A stretch of DNA of 64,000 nt from Sulfurimonas sp. HSL-1656 (GCF_039645585.1 NZ_CP147915.1:1178001-1242000); one strand, 5' to 3'; shown: positions 35,949 through 45,952, counted from the stretch's first letter. Made by a program: numbers and translations. The notes: generated from the sequence alone by a model not told the origin.

Positions 35949-37661
35949 TTAGTATGTACGCTCTTGCGGCTCGAATTTACCCGGCGTTACGGCCATGTAG
36001 TCGAGGCTGATGTTGCCCTCGGCATCCATGTAGGCCATCGTGTGTTTCATGAAACCTTCGTCATCGCGGGTCGTAAAGTCCTCGCGGTAGTGTGCACCGC
36101 GGCTCTCTTTGCGCGCCAGGGCGCTTTCGACGATAAAGAGGGAGTAGTCGAGCATGTGGCCAAGCTCGATTGCTTCCTGGAGATCCGTGTTGAAGATCTT
36201 TGACTTGTCGTCGATGCGGATATTCGCAAAGCGCTTGCGCAGTTCCTTGACGATCTCGACCTGCTTGGAGAGGGTCTCTTCGGTACGGAAAACGCCGGCG
36301 TTGTCCGTCATGCTCTGCTGCAGTTCGTTGCGCAGGCCCGGAACCGTCTCTTTGCCGTTGGAAGTAAGGATACGCTCCATCTCTTCGATCATCGTATCTG
36401 CATCGGACTGCTCTGCCTCGCGCAGGTAGAGCTTCTCGATATCGGCCACCATGCTCTGACCGACGTGGCGGCCGAAGAGCAGGGCTTCGAGGACGGAGTT
36501 GGCTCCCAGGCGGTTGGCACCGTGAACGCTGACACAGGCGCATTCGCCCGCCGCGTAGAAGCCTTCGACGAGCTCGTCGTTGTTTTTGCGGACGTGCCCG
36601 TCGATGTCGACCGGGATACCGCCCATGGAGTAGTGCGCCGTGGCGGAGATCAGGATAGGTTCTTTGATCATGTCGAGGCCGAGGAAGGTGATGGCCAGGT
36701 CGCGCAGTTCCGGCAGGCGCTCCATGATCTTCTCTTTGCCCAGGTGCGTCAGGTCAATGTAGACGGCGTCTTTGCGCGGTCCGACCCCGCGTCCTTCGCG
36801 GATTTCGTTGATGATGGCGCGGGCAACGACGTCGCGGGAAGCCAGTTCAAGCTTGTTCGGCGCGTAGCGCTCCATGAAGCGTTCGCCTTCGGAGTTGAGC
36901 AGTTTCCCGCCTTCGCCGCGGGCCGCTTCAGAGATAAGGATACCGCTTCCTGAAAGCCCTGACGGGTGGAACTGGACGAATTCCATATCCTCGAGCGGCA
37001 GGCCGTGGCGTGCGACGATGGAGAGGCCGTCGCCGGTGTTGGCGTGGGCGTTTGAGCTGATCTTGAATGCGCGGGCGTATCCGCCGGTGGCGAACATGAC
37101 GGCTTTGGCGTTGAAGATCGCTTTTTCCTGGTTACGAATATTGAAGGCGACGATGCCGCTTACTTTACCATCTTCATAGATGATATCGGCGGCGTACCAC
37201 TCGTCGATGAAATCGACGCCGACGCGCAGCGCCTGCTCGTAGATCGTCTGGAGAAGGGTCAGACCCGTACGGTCTTTCGCGAAACAGGCGCGCGGGGAGG
37301 ACTGGCCTCCGAAGGGGCGCTGGGCGATCTTACCGTCATCCGTACGGCTGAAAGCCGCTCCCATGCGCTCAGCCCAGCGGATGGTTTCCGGGGCTTTCTG
37401 ACACATCAGCTCAACCGCGTCCTGGTCGGCGAGGTAGTCCGCACCCTTGACGGTGTCGAATTCGTGCAGCTCGATGCTGTCGACATCGCTGAGCGCAGCG
37501 TTGATACCGCCCTGCGCCGCACCGGAGTGCGAACGCAGCGGGTGGAGTTTGGTAATGACGGCGACGTTCTTGCCGGCGAGTTTCAGTTCTCTGGCAGCCG
37601 CAGAACCTGCCAGGCCGGAACCGACAATTACCGCATCATAAGTATAAATAGGAATACTCAT
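35949..37661 (-). CDS. sdhA: Succinate dehydrogenase/fumarate reductase flavoprotein subunit
   Basis: A 570-residue FAD protein: dinucleotide fold [17 protein letters not shown]-attachment region HSGAAQGGI, and active-site segments [10 protein letters not shown] and [10 protein letters not shown]. There is no twin-arginine signal, unlike the periplasmic MfrA of Wolinella and Campylobacter, so this enzyme should face the cytoplasm and may work as succinate dehydrogenase. First gene of the operon, with AAGGAAGG before the ATG. Confidence 0.94.
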   Translation of the reverse strand: MSIPIYTYDAVIVGSGLAGSAAARELKLAGKNVAVITKLHPLRSHSGAAQGGINAALSDVDSIELHEFDTVKGADYLADQDAVELMCQKAPETIRWAERMGAAFSRTDDGKIAQRPFGGQSSPRACFAKDRTGLTLLQTIYEQALRVGVDFIDEWYAADIIYEDGKVSGIVAFNIRNQEKAIFNAKAVMFATGGYARAFKISSNAHANTGDGLSIVARHGLPLEDMEFVQFHPSGLSGSGILISEAARGEGGKLLNSEGERFMERYAPNKLELASRDVVARAIINEIREGRGVGPRKDAVYIDLTHLGKEKIMERLPELRDLAITFLGLDMIKEPILISATAHYSMGGIPVDIDGHVRKNNDELVEGFYAAGECACVSVHGANRLGANSVLEALLFGRHVGQSMVADIEKLYLREAEQSDADTMIEEMERILTSNGKETVPGLRNELQQSMTDNAGVFRTEETLSKQVEIVKELRKRFANIRIDDKSKIFNTDLQEAIELGHMLDYSLFIVESALARKESRGAHYREDFTTRDDEGFMKHTMAYMDAEGNISLDYMAVTPGKFEPQERTY

Positions 37662-37693
37662 AACCTTCCTTCGTAAACGTAAATATGCGTCAG

Positions 37694-37699
37694 ATTATA
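37694..37699 (-). promoter_or_regulatory. -10 box of the succinate dehydrogenase operon
   Basis: TATAAT read on the minus strand, 32 bases before the sdhA start. No clear -35 box, as usual in this class. Confidence 0.55.
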
Positions 37700-37776
37700 G
37701 CGATTGAAAGGGTAGGTTTCGGTTAAACCATTTGTGGCAGAGAGCAGAAGAGAAAGGTGTTACAAAATGAACCAGA

Positions 37777-37797
37777 AAGCCCCTTAAAACGGGGCTT
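37777..37797 (-). terminator. Terminator hairpin after the GGDEF-like gene
   Basis: AAGCCCC and GGGGCTT pair around a short loop (37777-37783 with 37791-37797), just past the 37810 stop codon on the minus strand. The following T-rich tract is short, so efficiency is uncertain. Confidence 0.5.
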
Positions 37798-37809
37798 CTG
37801 ACGGAAAAT

Positions 37810-39012
37810 CTATAATATTTTCGTATTGTTGCTCATATCGGAGACGCAGTTGCCGCCCTTCTCCTGTGCGATTTTCAGGCGCTCTTTGGCGTTTTTGACG
37901 GCATCGTCGAGGGTTTGGGAAGCGGTTTTTGAGGCAAAGCCGCCGCTCAGCGTGATCGGGAACGAGTCGTGTGGCATTTTGAAACGGTTCTCCTCGATCA
38001 TCTGGCGGATGTGGTTACACTCGTCCATCGCTTTTTGCTTGTCGCTGCGCAAAAACACGGTAATGAACTGTCCGCCGTGAATCCGGCCGATCTGGTCATT
38101 TTGCATCTTGTGCAGCTTCATAATGGAGGTGATCTTGATCAAAATCGGATCGATGACGCTCTGCGGGAAGTGGTTGATGAGCTTGGAGTAGTTGTCGATC
38201 TCGAAGATACAGACATAGGCCTGCATCTCCTTCGATCCGGACGGGCGGCGTTCAAACCCGATTTTGACCCCTTCATAGTTCGGCAGCTGCGTCACCTCGT
38301 CCTTTTTGTTGCCCGACGCGGCGGCTTCACCGCCCTCCTGGCGCAGTTTCAGGGCGATACTGTTGATCTCGGTCGTTTTGTACTTGACCGTCGTGCGGGT
38401 CGCGCCCTCCTGCGGTTGAAGCGCATGGATGTCGGCCAGGATCGTTCTGGCGGCACTGCGGCTGGCGACCATGACGACGAAGCTCCAGAGGAAAACAAGC
38501 GCGATGCTGGCCGCGACGAGCAGACTGTAGTAATAGAGGACGCGGTTCTGCAGTTTTGTCAGCGGATAGAAGACGGCGATGTAATCATCGATCGCATCAA
38601 GCATTTGCGCATGTTTGGAGGGGGACGCAGCGGTGGCCTTGAAATAGGCGGATGTCGCTGCGTTCAAAATCCTGGCACGTTCGCGGAGCATCTTGGTGTA
38701 TTTGCTGCGCAGTGCGGCTTCCCGGATGATCAGGCTGTTGGCGATCTCGTAAGGTGCTTCGGTATCGAGTGCATCGATCAGGATCGGCAGGCGGCTGAGG
38801 ACGCCGCTGGAGTTAATGCGTGCAAGTGCAGGGTCTTCACGCTGCATCTCGCCGAGGGAGCGTGCAAGTTTCTCCTGTTCAGCAATATTGTCGATCCGTT
38901 TATAGGTCGCAAGGGAGCTGGCGAGAAGCAGCCCGCTCAGAAGGGTGAACAGCATCAGCAGTGTCGCATTGAACTGCACCGAACTCAACAGTTTCTTGAT
39001 CGATGTCTTCAT
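37810..39012 (-). CDS. Membrane protein with degenerate GGDEF domain
   Basis: About 400 residues. An N-terminal membrane helix (about 15-37), an extracytoplasmic helical sensor region, a second helix (about 145-170), a linker, then a GGDEF-like domain (about 230-395). The active-site motif reads HGGQF within GRIHGGQF where GGDEF is expected, so diguanylate cyclase activity is unlikely; it may bind c-di-GMP or GTP, or act as a pseudoenzyme. The start is uncertain: 39012 (MKTSIKK) is preferred, but an in-frame ATG at 39057 exists and neither has a strong ribosome site. Confidence 0.75.
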   Translation of the reverse strand: MKTSIKKLLSSVQFNATLLMLFTLLSGLLLASSLATYKRIDNIAEQEKLARSLGEMQREDPALARINSSGVLSRLPILIDALDTEAPYEIANSLIIREAALRSKYTKMLRERARILNAATSAYFKATAASPSKHAQMLDAIDDYIAVFYPLTKLQNRVLYYYSLLVAASIALVFLWSFVVMVASRSAARTILADIHALQPQEGATRTTVKYKTTEINSIALKLRQEGGEAAASGNKKDEVTQLPNYEGVKIGFERRPSGSKEMQAYVCIFEIDNYSKLINHFPQSVIDPILIKITSIMKLHKMQNDQIGRIHGGQFITVFLRSDKQKAMDECNHIRQMIEENRFKMPHDSFPITLSGGFASKTASQTLDDAVKNAKERLKIAQEKGGNCVSDMSNNTKIL

Positions 39013-39128
39013 AATGTCCCGTTTGTGGTTTTTCACTAATTTTAATTGGTGTTTCATTAAGTGCCACTTATGACGGTCCCTGTGTAAAGGCGCCGCAAGC
39101 GAGAGTGGAGTAGAATTCTTCTCTTATT

Positions 39129-39953
39129 ATGGACCTGGAAAAACGTTTTATCGCTTCCGTCGCCGCCGCATCCAAACGGATCGGGGATGACGGGGCCGTG
39201 ATCGGCTCTTTTGTCTATTCGAACGACGCCTTTATCGAAGGGACGCATTTCAAGCGCGCCTGGATGAGCCCGCGGCAGATCGCTCACAAGGCCTTCGCGG
39301 TCAACATCTCCGACGCTGTGGCGATGAACGCCGTCCCGCGCTACGCGCTGCTGGCGATCGGCATTCCGTCGTCGATGCATGCCGACGAGGTGGATGCACT
39401 GGCGGCGGGGTTTGTTGAGGCGGCGGCAGCCTTTGACTGCGAACTCATCGGCGGGGATACCGTCAAGAGCGACCGGCTGATCATCTCGCTGACCATTGTG
39501 TCCGAAACGCAGCGTCCGCTGCGCCGCAGCGGGATCAAGCCGGGGGACCTTCTGGCCTACACCGGCAGCGTCGGGAAAGCGAAAAAAGAGCTACAATATC
39601 TGCTGGCGGGCCGCAGGGCACACGCACGGTCGCATTATGTGCGGCCGCTGTTGCGCCGTGCATTCATCGCCGATGCAGCGTCACACCTGCGGGCCGGAAT
39701 GGACATTTCCGACGGGATTTATACCGACCTGCAGCGGCTTTCGGACCTGAACCGGGTCGGTTTTGCGTTTTTGCGCCCCATGAGCAGGGCAGCCGGGTGC
39801 AGCGGGGAGGAGTACGAGATGCTTATCGCCTTTGCACCTCGGATGCGCAAGCGCGTCGAATACCTGGCGCGCAAGCACCGCACGCCGCTGACCGTTTTCG
39901 CACGGGCGGCACGGACCCGTTACAAGAATCCGTGCAAATCACACCACTTTTAA
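39129..39953 (+). CDS. thiL: Thiamine-monophosphate kinase
   Basis: Phosphorylates thiamine monophosphate to the active diphosphate. 274 residues, slightly short. Signatures are IGDDGAV, FAVNISDAVAMNA, LIGGDTVKS and the Asp-rich MDISDGIYTDL. It begins a run with truD and psd. Confidence 0.88.
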   Translation: MDLEKRFIASVAAASKRIGDDGAVIGSFVYSNDAFIEGTHFKRAWMSPRQIAHKAFAVNISDAVAMNAVPRYALLAIGIPSSMHADEVDALAAGFVEAAAAFDCELIGGDTVKSDRLIISLTIVSETQRPLRRSGIKPGDLLAYTGSVGKAKKELQYLLAGRRAHARSHYVRPLLRRAFIADAASHLRAGMDISDGIYTDLQRLSDLNRVGFAFLRPMSRAAGCSGEEYEMLIAFAPRMRKRVEYLARKHRTPLTVFARAARTRYKNPCKSHHF

Positions 39954-39961
39954 AGAGTACT

Positions 39962-41050
39962 ATGGACCGTTTTTATTATCTGCAGCATGCACCGATCCCC
40001 TTCGTCTTCAAACAGAGCGTGCGCGACTTCGTCGTCAATGAGATACCCCTGTACCCGTTTACGGGCAACGGCGAGCACCTTGTACTGCACGTCCGCAAGA
40101 AGAACCTGGCCACCTGGGACCTCATCTCCCTGCTGGCGAAGCACCTCGGCATCAAAGGCAAGGAGATCGGCTATGCCGGCCTCAAAGATAAAAACGCGAT
40201 GACGACGCAGTACATCTCCCTGCCGAAGAAGTTCGAGCGGCAGCTCGAGAGCTTCAGCCATGAAAACGTCAAGATTCTTGAGAAGACCTACCATAAAAAC
40301 AAGATCCACATGGGGCACCTCAAGGGCAACCGCTTCTTTATCCGTCTGAAAAAGGTGACGCCGACGGCGGCCAAGAAGATCGACGAGGCCCTCAAGCAGA
40401 TCGCGGCCTACGGCATGCCGAACTTTTTCGGCTACCAGCGTTTCGGGATCGGCGGAGAGAACTGGAAGAAGGGCGAAGCCCTGCTGCGCGGTAAGATCAA
40501 GGAACGCAACGTCAAGCTCAAGCGGCTTTATATTAATGCATATCAAAGTCATCTCTTTAACCTCTGGCTGAGCCGCCGTATCGAGATCAGTACTTTGATC
40601 GGTACCTTCGATGCCAAAGAGATCGCCCCGCTGCTCAACATGACCGAAGAGCAGCTCCTGAAGCTGAAATCCCAGCCGCACCCCTACAAGCTCATCGAGG
40701 GCGACGTGATGATGCACTACCCGCACGGGCGCCCCTTCGAGTTCGACGGCGGCGACGAGGAGATTGAGCGCTATATGGAGCGTGATATCGTCCCGACAGG
40801 CCTGCTTGTCGGTAAGCGGGCCATGCGTTCCACCGGCCTCTCCAGGGTCATCGAAAAAGAGTATGACGCCGTCCACGAGATCGATGGACAGCGCCGCTAT
40901 GCCTGGATCTTTCCCGAAGATGTGGAAGGCAAATACCGGGAGGAAGAAGCCTGGTACGAGCTGCACTTTTCGCTGCCGAAAGGCTCCTATGCTACGGTAC
41001 TGATCGAAGAGATCGCCAAACGAAAAATCGACAACGACGAGGAAGCATGA
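39962..41050 (+). CDS. truD: tRNA pseudouridine(13) synthase
   Basis: A 362-residue TruD-family enzyme. The catalytic Asp lies in YAGLKDKNAMTTQ; other landmarks are GNRFFIRLK, PNFFGYQRFG and INAYQSHLFN. Start at 39962 (MDRFYYLQ), eight bases after thiL; the frame is open upstream but that part is antisense-like and lacks a ribosome site. Its end overlaps the psd start (ATGA). Confidence 0.94.
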   Translation: MDRFYYLQHAPIPFVFKQSVRDFVVNEIPLYPFTGNGEHLVLHVRKKNLATWDLISLLAKHLGIKGKEIGYAGLKDKNAMTTQYISLPKKFERQLESFSHENVKILEKTYHKNKIHMGHLKGNRFFIRLKKVTPTAAKKIDEALKQIAAYGMPNFFGYQRFGIGGENWKKGEALLRGKIKERNVKLKRLYINAYQSHLFNLWLSRRIEISTLIGTFDAKEIAPLLNMTEEQLLKLKSQPHPYKLIEGDVMMHYPHGRPFEFDGGDEEIERYMERDIVPTGLLVGKRAMRSTGLSRVIEKEYDAVHEIDGQRRYAWIFPEDVEGKYREEEAWYELHFSLPKGSYATVLIEEIAKRKIDNDEEA

Positions 41051-41865
41051 CACGCCATATCACCAACACTATTTCGCAGCAGTTCGGACGGTTCGCGTCC
41101 AAGGAGTTCCCCCGCTGGTTCCAAAAAATCGTCAACCAGGGGTACGTCAGCATCATGGGGCTGGACATGGGCGAGTTCTACGCGCCTTCCACCTACCGTT
41201 CGCTCAATGCACTCTTCACCCGCAGCCTGAAAGCGTCGCGTCACTTCTCCAACGACGCCGACGACCTCATCTCGCCGTGCGACAGCCTCATCACCGAGTG
41301 CGGCGATCTCGATGCGACGCGGGCACTGCAGATCAAGGGGATGTCCTACTGCGTCCGTGAGCTGCTGGGGTCAGAGATCGATGACGGGAACAAGGACCGC
41401 ATCGAGCACGGGCAGTTTATGAATTTTTACCTCTCTCCGCGCGACTACCACCGCTACCACGTGCCGACGAACATGAAAGTGCGCAAGGCGGTGCATATCC
41501 CCGGCAAGCTCTACCCGGTCAACATGCCTTCGCTCAACAAGCGGGCCGACCTTTTTATCGAGAACGAGCGGGTGGTCCTGGAGTGCGAGAGCCAGCAGGG
41601 AAGACTCATCTACCTCGTCCTTGTCGGGGCGCTCAATGTCGGCAAGATGCAGGTCAGTTTCGAACCGCGCATCCAGACCAATGCGAACGCGCAGCAGCCG
41701 ACGGCGTACAGCTTTGAGGATCTCTACCTGCAAAAGGGGGATGACTTCGGCTGCTTTGAGATGGGTTCAACCATCGTCATGATTACGGAAAAAGCGGGGG
41801 TGGAACTGGGTGTGGAAGCGGGGCAGAAGGTCCGCTTCGGCGATACGATCGCGAAACTTTCGTAA
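41047..41865 (+). CDS. psd: Phosphatidylserine decarboxylase proenzyme
   Basis: Makes phosphatidylethanolamine in the inner membrane. 272 residues. The self-cleavage site that creates the pyruvoyl group is the Gly-Ser of FEMGSTIVM near residue 240 (usually LGST); the membrane-proximal motif FYLSPRDYHRYHVP is present. Translationally coupled to truD. Confidence 0.94.
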   Translation: MTRHITNTISQQFGRFASKEFPRWFQKIVNQGYVSIMGLDMGEFYAPSTYRSLNALFTRSLKASRHFSNDADDLISPCDSLITECGDLDATRALQIKGMSYCVRELLGSEIDDGNKDRIEHGQFMNFYLSPRDYHRYHVPTNMKVRKAVHIPGKLYPVNMPSLNKRADLFIENERVVLECESQQGRLIYLVLVGALNVGKMQVSFEPRIQTNANAQQPTAYSFEDLYLQKGDDFGCFEMGSTIVMITEKAGVELGVEAGQKVRFGDTIAKLS

Positions 41866-41872
41866 GATAGTG

Positions 41873-44515
41873 TTAGTTTAAAGTAATCAGCGGCGATTCC
41901 GTTGAGAACTCGAACCCCTTTTCCGTAAAGAGGCGAACACAGGCATCGACCGCATCAGGGTCGAAAGCGCTTCCCTTTCCATTCTGGATTTCCCGTAACG
42001 CCGTGTCGATACCCCGTGCCGAGCGGTAGGGGCGGTGCGACGAGATGGCATCGACCGTATCCGCGATGGCGATGATCTTCGCTTCAAGCAAAATGGCTTC
42101 ACCCTTAAGCCCATGCGGGTAGCCGCTGCCGTCAACGCGTTCGTGGTGCTGAAGGATGATCTGCGCAATGGGCCAGGGAAAGCGGACGTCTTTGACGATG
42201 TCGTATCCGGCTTCCGGGTGGGTCTGGATCAGCTGGTATTCGATGGCGCTCAGTCTGCCCGGTTTCGAGAGGATTTCCGCCGGGATGTGGACCTTGCCGA
42301 GGTCATGAATGATGCCGGCAAAACCGATCCCCTGAACCCGATCGTCATCCAGACCCATCTCCCGGCCAATTGCCGTCGCAAGCTCTGCGACGCGCTTCTG
42401 GTGGCCGGCGGTATAGGGGTCGCGCGATTCGACCGTCGCGGCGATCGCCTGGATGGACTGCTCCAGGCTTTCACGCAGGAGGGTTTCGTGCCGCTCGTGC
42501 GACGCACGCGTACGCAGGTTAAGGATGCCGTAGGCAAGATCCTCGGCCAGCTCTTCGAGCAGTTCGACTTCATCTTTGTCGAAGGGCTCCGGCACATTCG
42601 AATAGATGCTGAGCACACCGAATACGTTTCCGTTCTGTAGCAATGGCATGGAGATGTTCGCGTTGTAGCCATGGCTAACGGCGGCTTCTCCCCAGGGCGT
42701 GTCTGCGTATTCGGAAGCGATATCGCGGCAGATCTGCGTGGTTTTCTGCTTGACGGCGTGCCCGGCGGGAAAGTCGCCGTGGGTGGAGTTGTCCCATGAA
42801 AGCTCCCCGATCCAGTAAACAGGTACATTTAAGCCTGCCCAGGCGATTGGATTAAGGCTTTTGGTTCCGCTTTCACCGACAAAATCGACGACGGCAAGGC
42901 TGTAGCCGCCATGCTCGACGATGACATTCGTCGCATTGTGCAGCAGCGTCTCTTCATCCGGTGCATGGATGAGGACCAGGTTCCCCTCTGAGAGTGTTCT
43001 GAGGGCACGGTTTGCCCGGTTGAGTGCTTCCCTTGACGCCACACGCTCGCTGGTATTCCGGACGATGGAGAGAAAGTAGGGTTTATCGACGGTGATGAGC
43101 GATGCACTGATCTCAACGGGAAAGGTCGTACCGTCTTTGCGCCGGTTGAGGCTCTCGAAACGGATATTGTCTTCCTGGTTCATATTGGCGTTTACCATTT
43201 TGATCTTCTCATCTGTGACCGTAGGGTCGATATCGTAAACGGACATCTGCAGCATCTCTTCGCGCGTGTAGCCAAGGTCACGGCACGCCGTTTCGTTGAC
43301 ATCGATAAAGCACATCGTGACGGGGTCCACGATATGCACAGCGTCCATGGACTGGTCGAAGAGACTGTGGAACAGTTCGAGGCGCTTTTCGGTCTCCCTT
43401 TTTTTGGTGACGTCCATTCCTATGGCTAAGAGTCCTTCAGCATTCCCTTCGCCGTCGCGCAGGGTTTTACTGTACCACTCTATCTGCAGGGTTCTGCCCT
43501 GGCGGGTGACGATGCTGTCAAGCTGACCGTTGCTATCTAGGTCGTTGATGGCTTCAAGAAACCGCTCTTTGGTCACCTCCCTGCTAGGTGCCGGCAGGAA
43601 CGTCTCAAACCAGTCCTTTCCCTTTACTTCGTCGAGGGAATAGCCCGACAACAGCTCCATATAGCGGTTGAAACGGAGAATACACCCACGGGTATCCAGG
43701 ACGAGGATGATGACTTGTGCCGTATCGACGAGCTTCCGGTTAAAATCACGCTCGCGGCGCACCTCCTGCTCGATGCGCCTGTGCTCCGTCATGTCTATTC
43801 CCACACCGATAAGCACATCGCCTTCAGGCGAGGCGATACGCTGTCCCGTAAGCGCATAATATTTGGCACCATTCTGTGTCAGCAGGCGCGCTTCAGACGT
43901 TGTTGCACCTTTTGTAAAAGTCTCACCGATCCGCTGATTGATATACGCTTGATCGTCGGGATGGACCAAGGTGAGGGCGTCGTAACCTTTCAATGTCTCA
44001 TGATCGAGGCCGAATATCTCTTCGAGTCTGCCGTTCCATCGCAGCAGGCAGCCTTTGGCGTCAAGGAGGAAAAAGATGCCTGGCAGGCTCTCGACCAGTT
44101 TATCGGAAAAATGTTTTTCACTACAAAGCTTTATCTCTGCACTTCGGCGTTCGGTAATATCCTCAAGGATATGGATGGAGTATCGGTAATTACCGTTAGC
44201 GTCATTGACGACTGAGGATCGTGAATAGTATATCCTGCCGTCAATAGTGATCTCATCATGGACGGAATAGGTGACATGCTCCTCAATCGCCCCTTTGCAG
44301 TTTGGCAAGGGACCATCCAGTTTCGGGAAGACATCATAATAGTAACTCCCGATTATTTTTTCGTAGGGGAGGTTGGCCAGGACGCTGTAGGCTTTATTGC
44401 AGCGGATGACACGGAAATCGCTGTCATGCAAGAAGATGGGTTCTTTCAGGACGTCCAACGCGGACAGCCATTCGTTCAGTGCACGTTGAATCTGTTCTGT
44501 CGTCGATGGCCCCAT
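41873..44515 (-). CDS. PAS-PAS-PAS-PAS-GAF-HD-GYP sensor (c-di-GMP phosphodiesterase)
   Basis: An 880-residue soluble signalling protein. Four PAS domains (about 18-120, 135-250, 260-375, 380-490), a GAF domain (about 505-665) and a C-terminal HD-GYP domain with HDLGKVHIP and HHERVDGSGYP. The intact HD and GYP motifs predict c-di-GMP hydrolysis. No membrane segments, so it senses cytoplasmic cues. TATAAT boxes on the minus strand lie at 44569-44574 and 44577-44582. Single gene, convergent with psd. Confidence 0.93.
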   Translation of the reverse strand: MGPSTTEQIQRALNEWLSALDVLKEPIFLHDSDFRVIRCNKAYSVLANLPYEKIIGSYYYDVFPKLDGPLPNCKGAIEEHVTYSVHDEITIDGRIYYSRSSVVNDANGNYRYSIHILEDITERRSAEIKLCSEKHFSDKLVESLPGIFFLLDAKGCLLRWNGRLEEIFGLDHETLKGYDALTLVHPDDQAYINQRIGETFTKGATTSEARLLTQNGAKYYALTGQRIASPEGDVLIGVGIDMTEHRRIEQEVRRERDFNRKLVDTAQVIILVLDTRGCILRFNRYMELLSGYSLDEVKGKDWFETFLPAPSREVTKERFLEAINDLDSNGQLDSIVTRQGRTLQIEWYSKTLRDGEGNAEGLLAIGMDVTKKRETEKRLELFHSLFDQSMDAVHIVDPVTMCFIDVNETACRDLGYTREEMLQMSVYDIDPTVTDEKIKMVNANMNQEDNIRFESLNRRKDGTTFPVEISASLITVDKPYFLSIVRNTSERVASREALNRANRALRTLSEGNLVLIHAPDEETLLHNATNVIVEHGGYSLAVVDFVGESGTKSLNPIAWAGLNVPVYWIGELSWDNSTHGDFPAGHAVKQKTTQICRDIASEYADTPWGEAAVSHGYNANISMPLLQNGNVFGVLSIYSNVPEPFDKDEVELLEELAEDLAYGILNLRTRASHERHETLLRESLEQSIQAIAATVESRDPYTAGHQKRVAELATAIGREMGLDDDRVQGIGFAGIIHDLGKVHIPAEILSKPGRLSAIEYQLIQTHPEAGYDIVKDVRFPWPIAQIILQHHERVDGSGYPHGLKGEAILLEAKIIAIADTVDAISSHRPYRSARGIDTALREIQNGKGSAFDPDAVDACVRLFTEKGFEFSTESPLITLN

Positions 44516-44697
44516 TATAATTGCCTTTCGCTGGTGAAAACAGTTTTACACTTTCATTGTCGGCGTTGATTATAGCATTATAAATTTCGAGATGTAAAGA
44601 TTGTGAAATATTATATTGTGTTAGCGGATTTGCAGGGAAGGGAAGCCACCCGGAACGGGATGGCGGGCGGAATATGCCATAGGGATTGAATGGTGCG
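44516..44697. other. Spacer between HD-GYP sensor gene and ychF
   Basis: 182 bases. The left half is AT-rich and carries the two TATAAT boxes of the sensor gene; the right half is GC-rich. No gene or RNA was recognised. Confidence 0.5.
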
Positions 44698-45798
44698 TTA
44701 GACGTTAAACCTGAAGTGCATGACATCGCCGTCCTGGACGATGTACTCTTTACCTTCCAGGCGCATTTTGCCGGCCTCTTTGGCGCCGGCTTCGCCGTTG
44801 CAGGCGACGAAGTCCTCGTAACCGATGACCTCGGCGCGGATGAAGCCCTTTTCGAAGTCGTTGTGGATGACGGCAGCGGCTTTCGGTGCCGTCGTGTTCT
44901 TTCTAATCGTCCAGGCGCGTACTTCCTTGACACCGGCCGTAAAGTAGCTCATCAGGCCCAGTTTGTCGAAGCCCTTGCGGATGATCTGCTCGAGACCGGA
45001 CTCCTCGACGCCAAGGTCGCGCAGGAATTCGTCGCGCTCTTCGTCCTCCAGGCCGACGAGCTCCTCCTCGATCTTTGCACAGAGCTTGATAACTTCGCAG
45101 TTCTGTGCTTCGGCATGGGCCGTGAGACGCTGGACATACTCATTGTCTTCAAGCAGGCCGTCTTCATCCGTGTTGGCGCCGTACATGATCTCCTTGGCTG
45201 TCAGCAGGCGGAGGTCTTTGTTGAGTTCGGCGAAGCGGTCGTCATCGATGTCGGGGAAGCTGCGGGCAAGGTTGCCCTGGTCGAGGTGGTCGAGCAGGGT
45301 CTGGGCGAAGTCGACCATTGTCTGCGCTTTCTTGTCGGCTTTGGCCTGTTTCTTGAGGCGGTCGATACGGTTTTGCAGCATTTCGACGTCCGCGAGGATC
45401 AGTTCGGTTTCGATGATCTCGACGTCACGGAGCGGGTCGATGCTCCCTTCGGTGTGCACGACGTTATCGTCGGCGAAACAGCGCACGATCTGCAGGATCA
45501 CTTCCGTTTCGCGGATATTGGCGAGGAACTTGTTCCCAAGCCCTTCACCCTTGCTTGCCCCCTTGACGAGGCCGGCGATGTCGACGAAGTCGAGGGTGGA
45601 GTGCTGAATACGCTCGGGGTTGACGATCTTTGCCAGGGCATCCAGGCGCGGGTCCGGGACGGGAACGACCGCCTTGTTCGGTTCGATGGTACAGAAAGGG
45701 TAGTTGGCCGCTTCCGCGTTCTGCGCCTTCGTAAGCGCGTTAAAAGTAGTTGATTTTCCGACGTTCGGCAGCCCGACGAGTCCGATGGCTAATCCCAT
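44698..45798 (-). CDS. ychF: Redox-regulated ATPase YchF (Obg family)
   Basis: A 366-residue P-loop protein with GLPNVGKSTTFNAL, the switch DIAGLVKGASKGEGLG, a central coiled coil and a C-terminal TGS domain ending in DGDVMHFRFNV. Binds ATP in preference to GTP and associates with ribosomes. Single gene. Confidence 0.96.
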   Translation of the reverse strand: MGLAIGLVGLPNVGKSTTFNALTKAQNAEAANYPFCTIEPNKAVVPVPDPRLDALAKIVNPERIQHSTLDFVDIAGLVKGASKGEGLGNKFLANIRETEVILQIVRCFADDNVVHTEGSIDPLRDVEIIETELILADVEMLQNRIDRLKKQAKADKKAQTMVDFAQTLLDHLDQGNLARSFPDIDDDRFAELNKDLRLLTAKEIMYGANTDEDGLLEDNEYVQRLTAHAEAQNCEVIKLCAKIEEELVGLEDEERDEFLRDLGVEESGLEQIIRKGFDKLGLMSYFTAGVKEVRAWTIRKNTTAPKAAAVIHNDFEKGFIRAEVIGYEDFVACNGEAGAKEAGKMRLEGKEYIVQDGDVMHFRFNV

Positions 45799-45845
45799 AA
45801 TGGTTTCCTGTCTATAAGAAATAAGTCCGACATTGTACTCTTTAA

Positions 45846-45872
45846 GGGGTTAGGGGCGGGTTAGGGGACGGG
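45846..45872 (+). other. G-quadruplex-like G-run cluster
   Basis: Five runs of three or four G in 27 bases (45846-49, 45853-56, 45858-60, 45864-67, 45870-72) with loops of one to three bases, two of them TTA. It lies in the divergent spacer between ychF and the rubredoxin gene, just upstream of the latter's promoter. Confidence 0.5.
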
Positions 45873-45895
45873 ATACTGTACGGTTGACAAAACGG

Positions 45896-45904
45896 TGGTA
45901 TGAT
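45896..45904 (+). promoter_or_regulatory. Extended -10 promoter of rubredoxin gene
   Basis: TGGTATGAT at 45896-45904, an extended -10 element, with transcription expected near 45911 and the ATG at 45953. A TTGACA at 45884-45889 is only nine bases away and cannot serve as its -35 box. Confidence 0.45.
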
Positions 45905-45952
45905 TTTTTAACGGAGCACATCCGCAAATTTGTACTATCAAAAGGAGCGAAG

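Noticed and set aside
45884-45904. TTGACA plus TATGAT as a classical promoter for rubredoxin
   Set aside because: The spacing is nine bases; only the extended -10 is acceptable.
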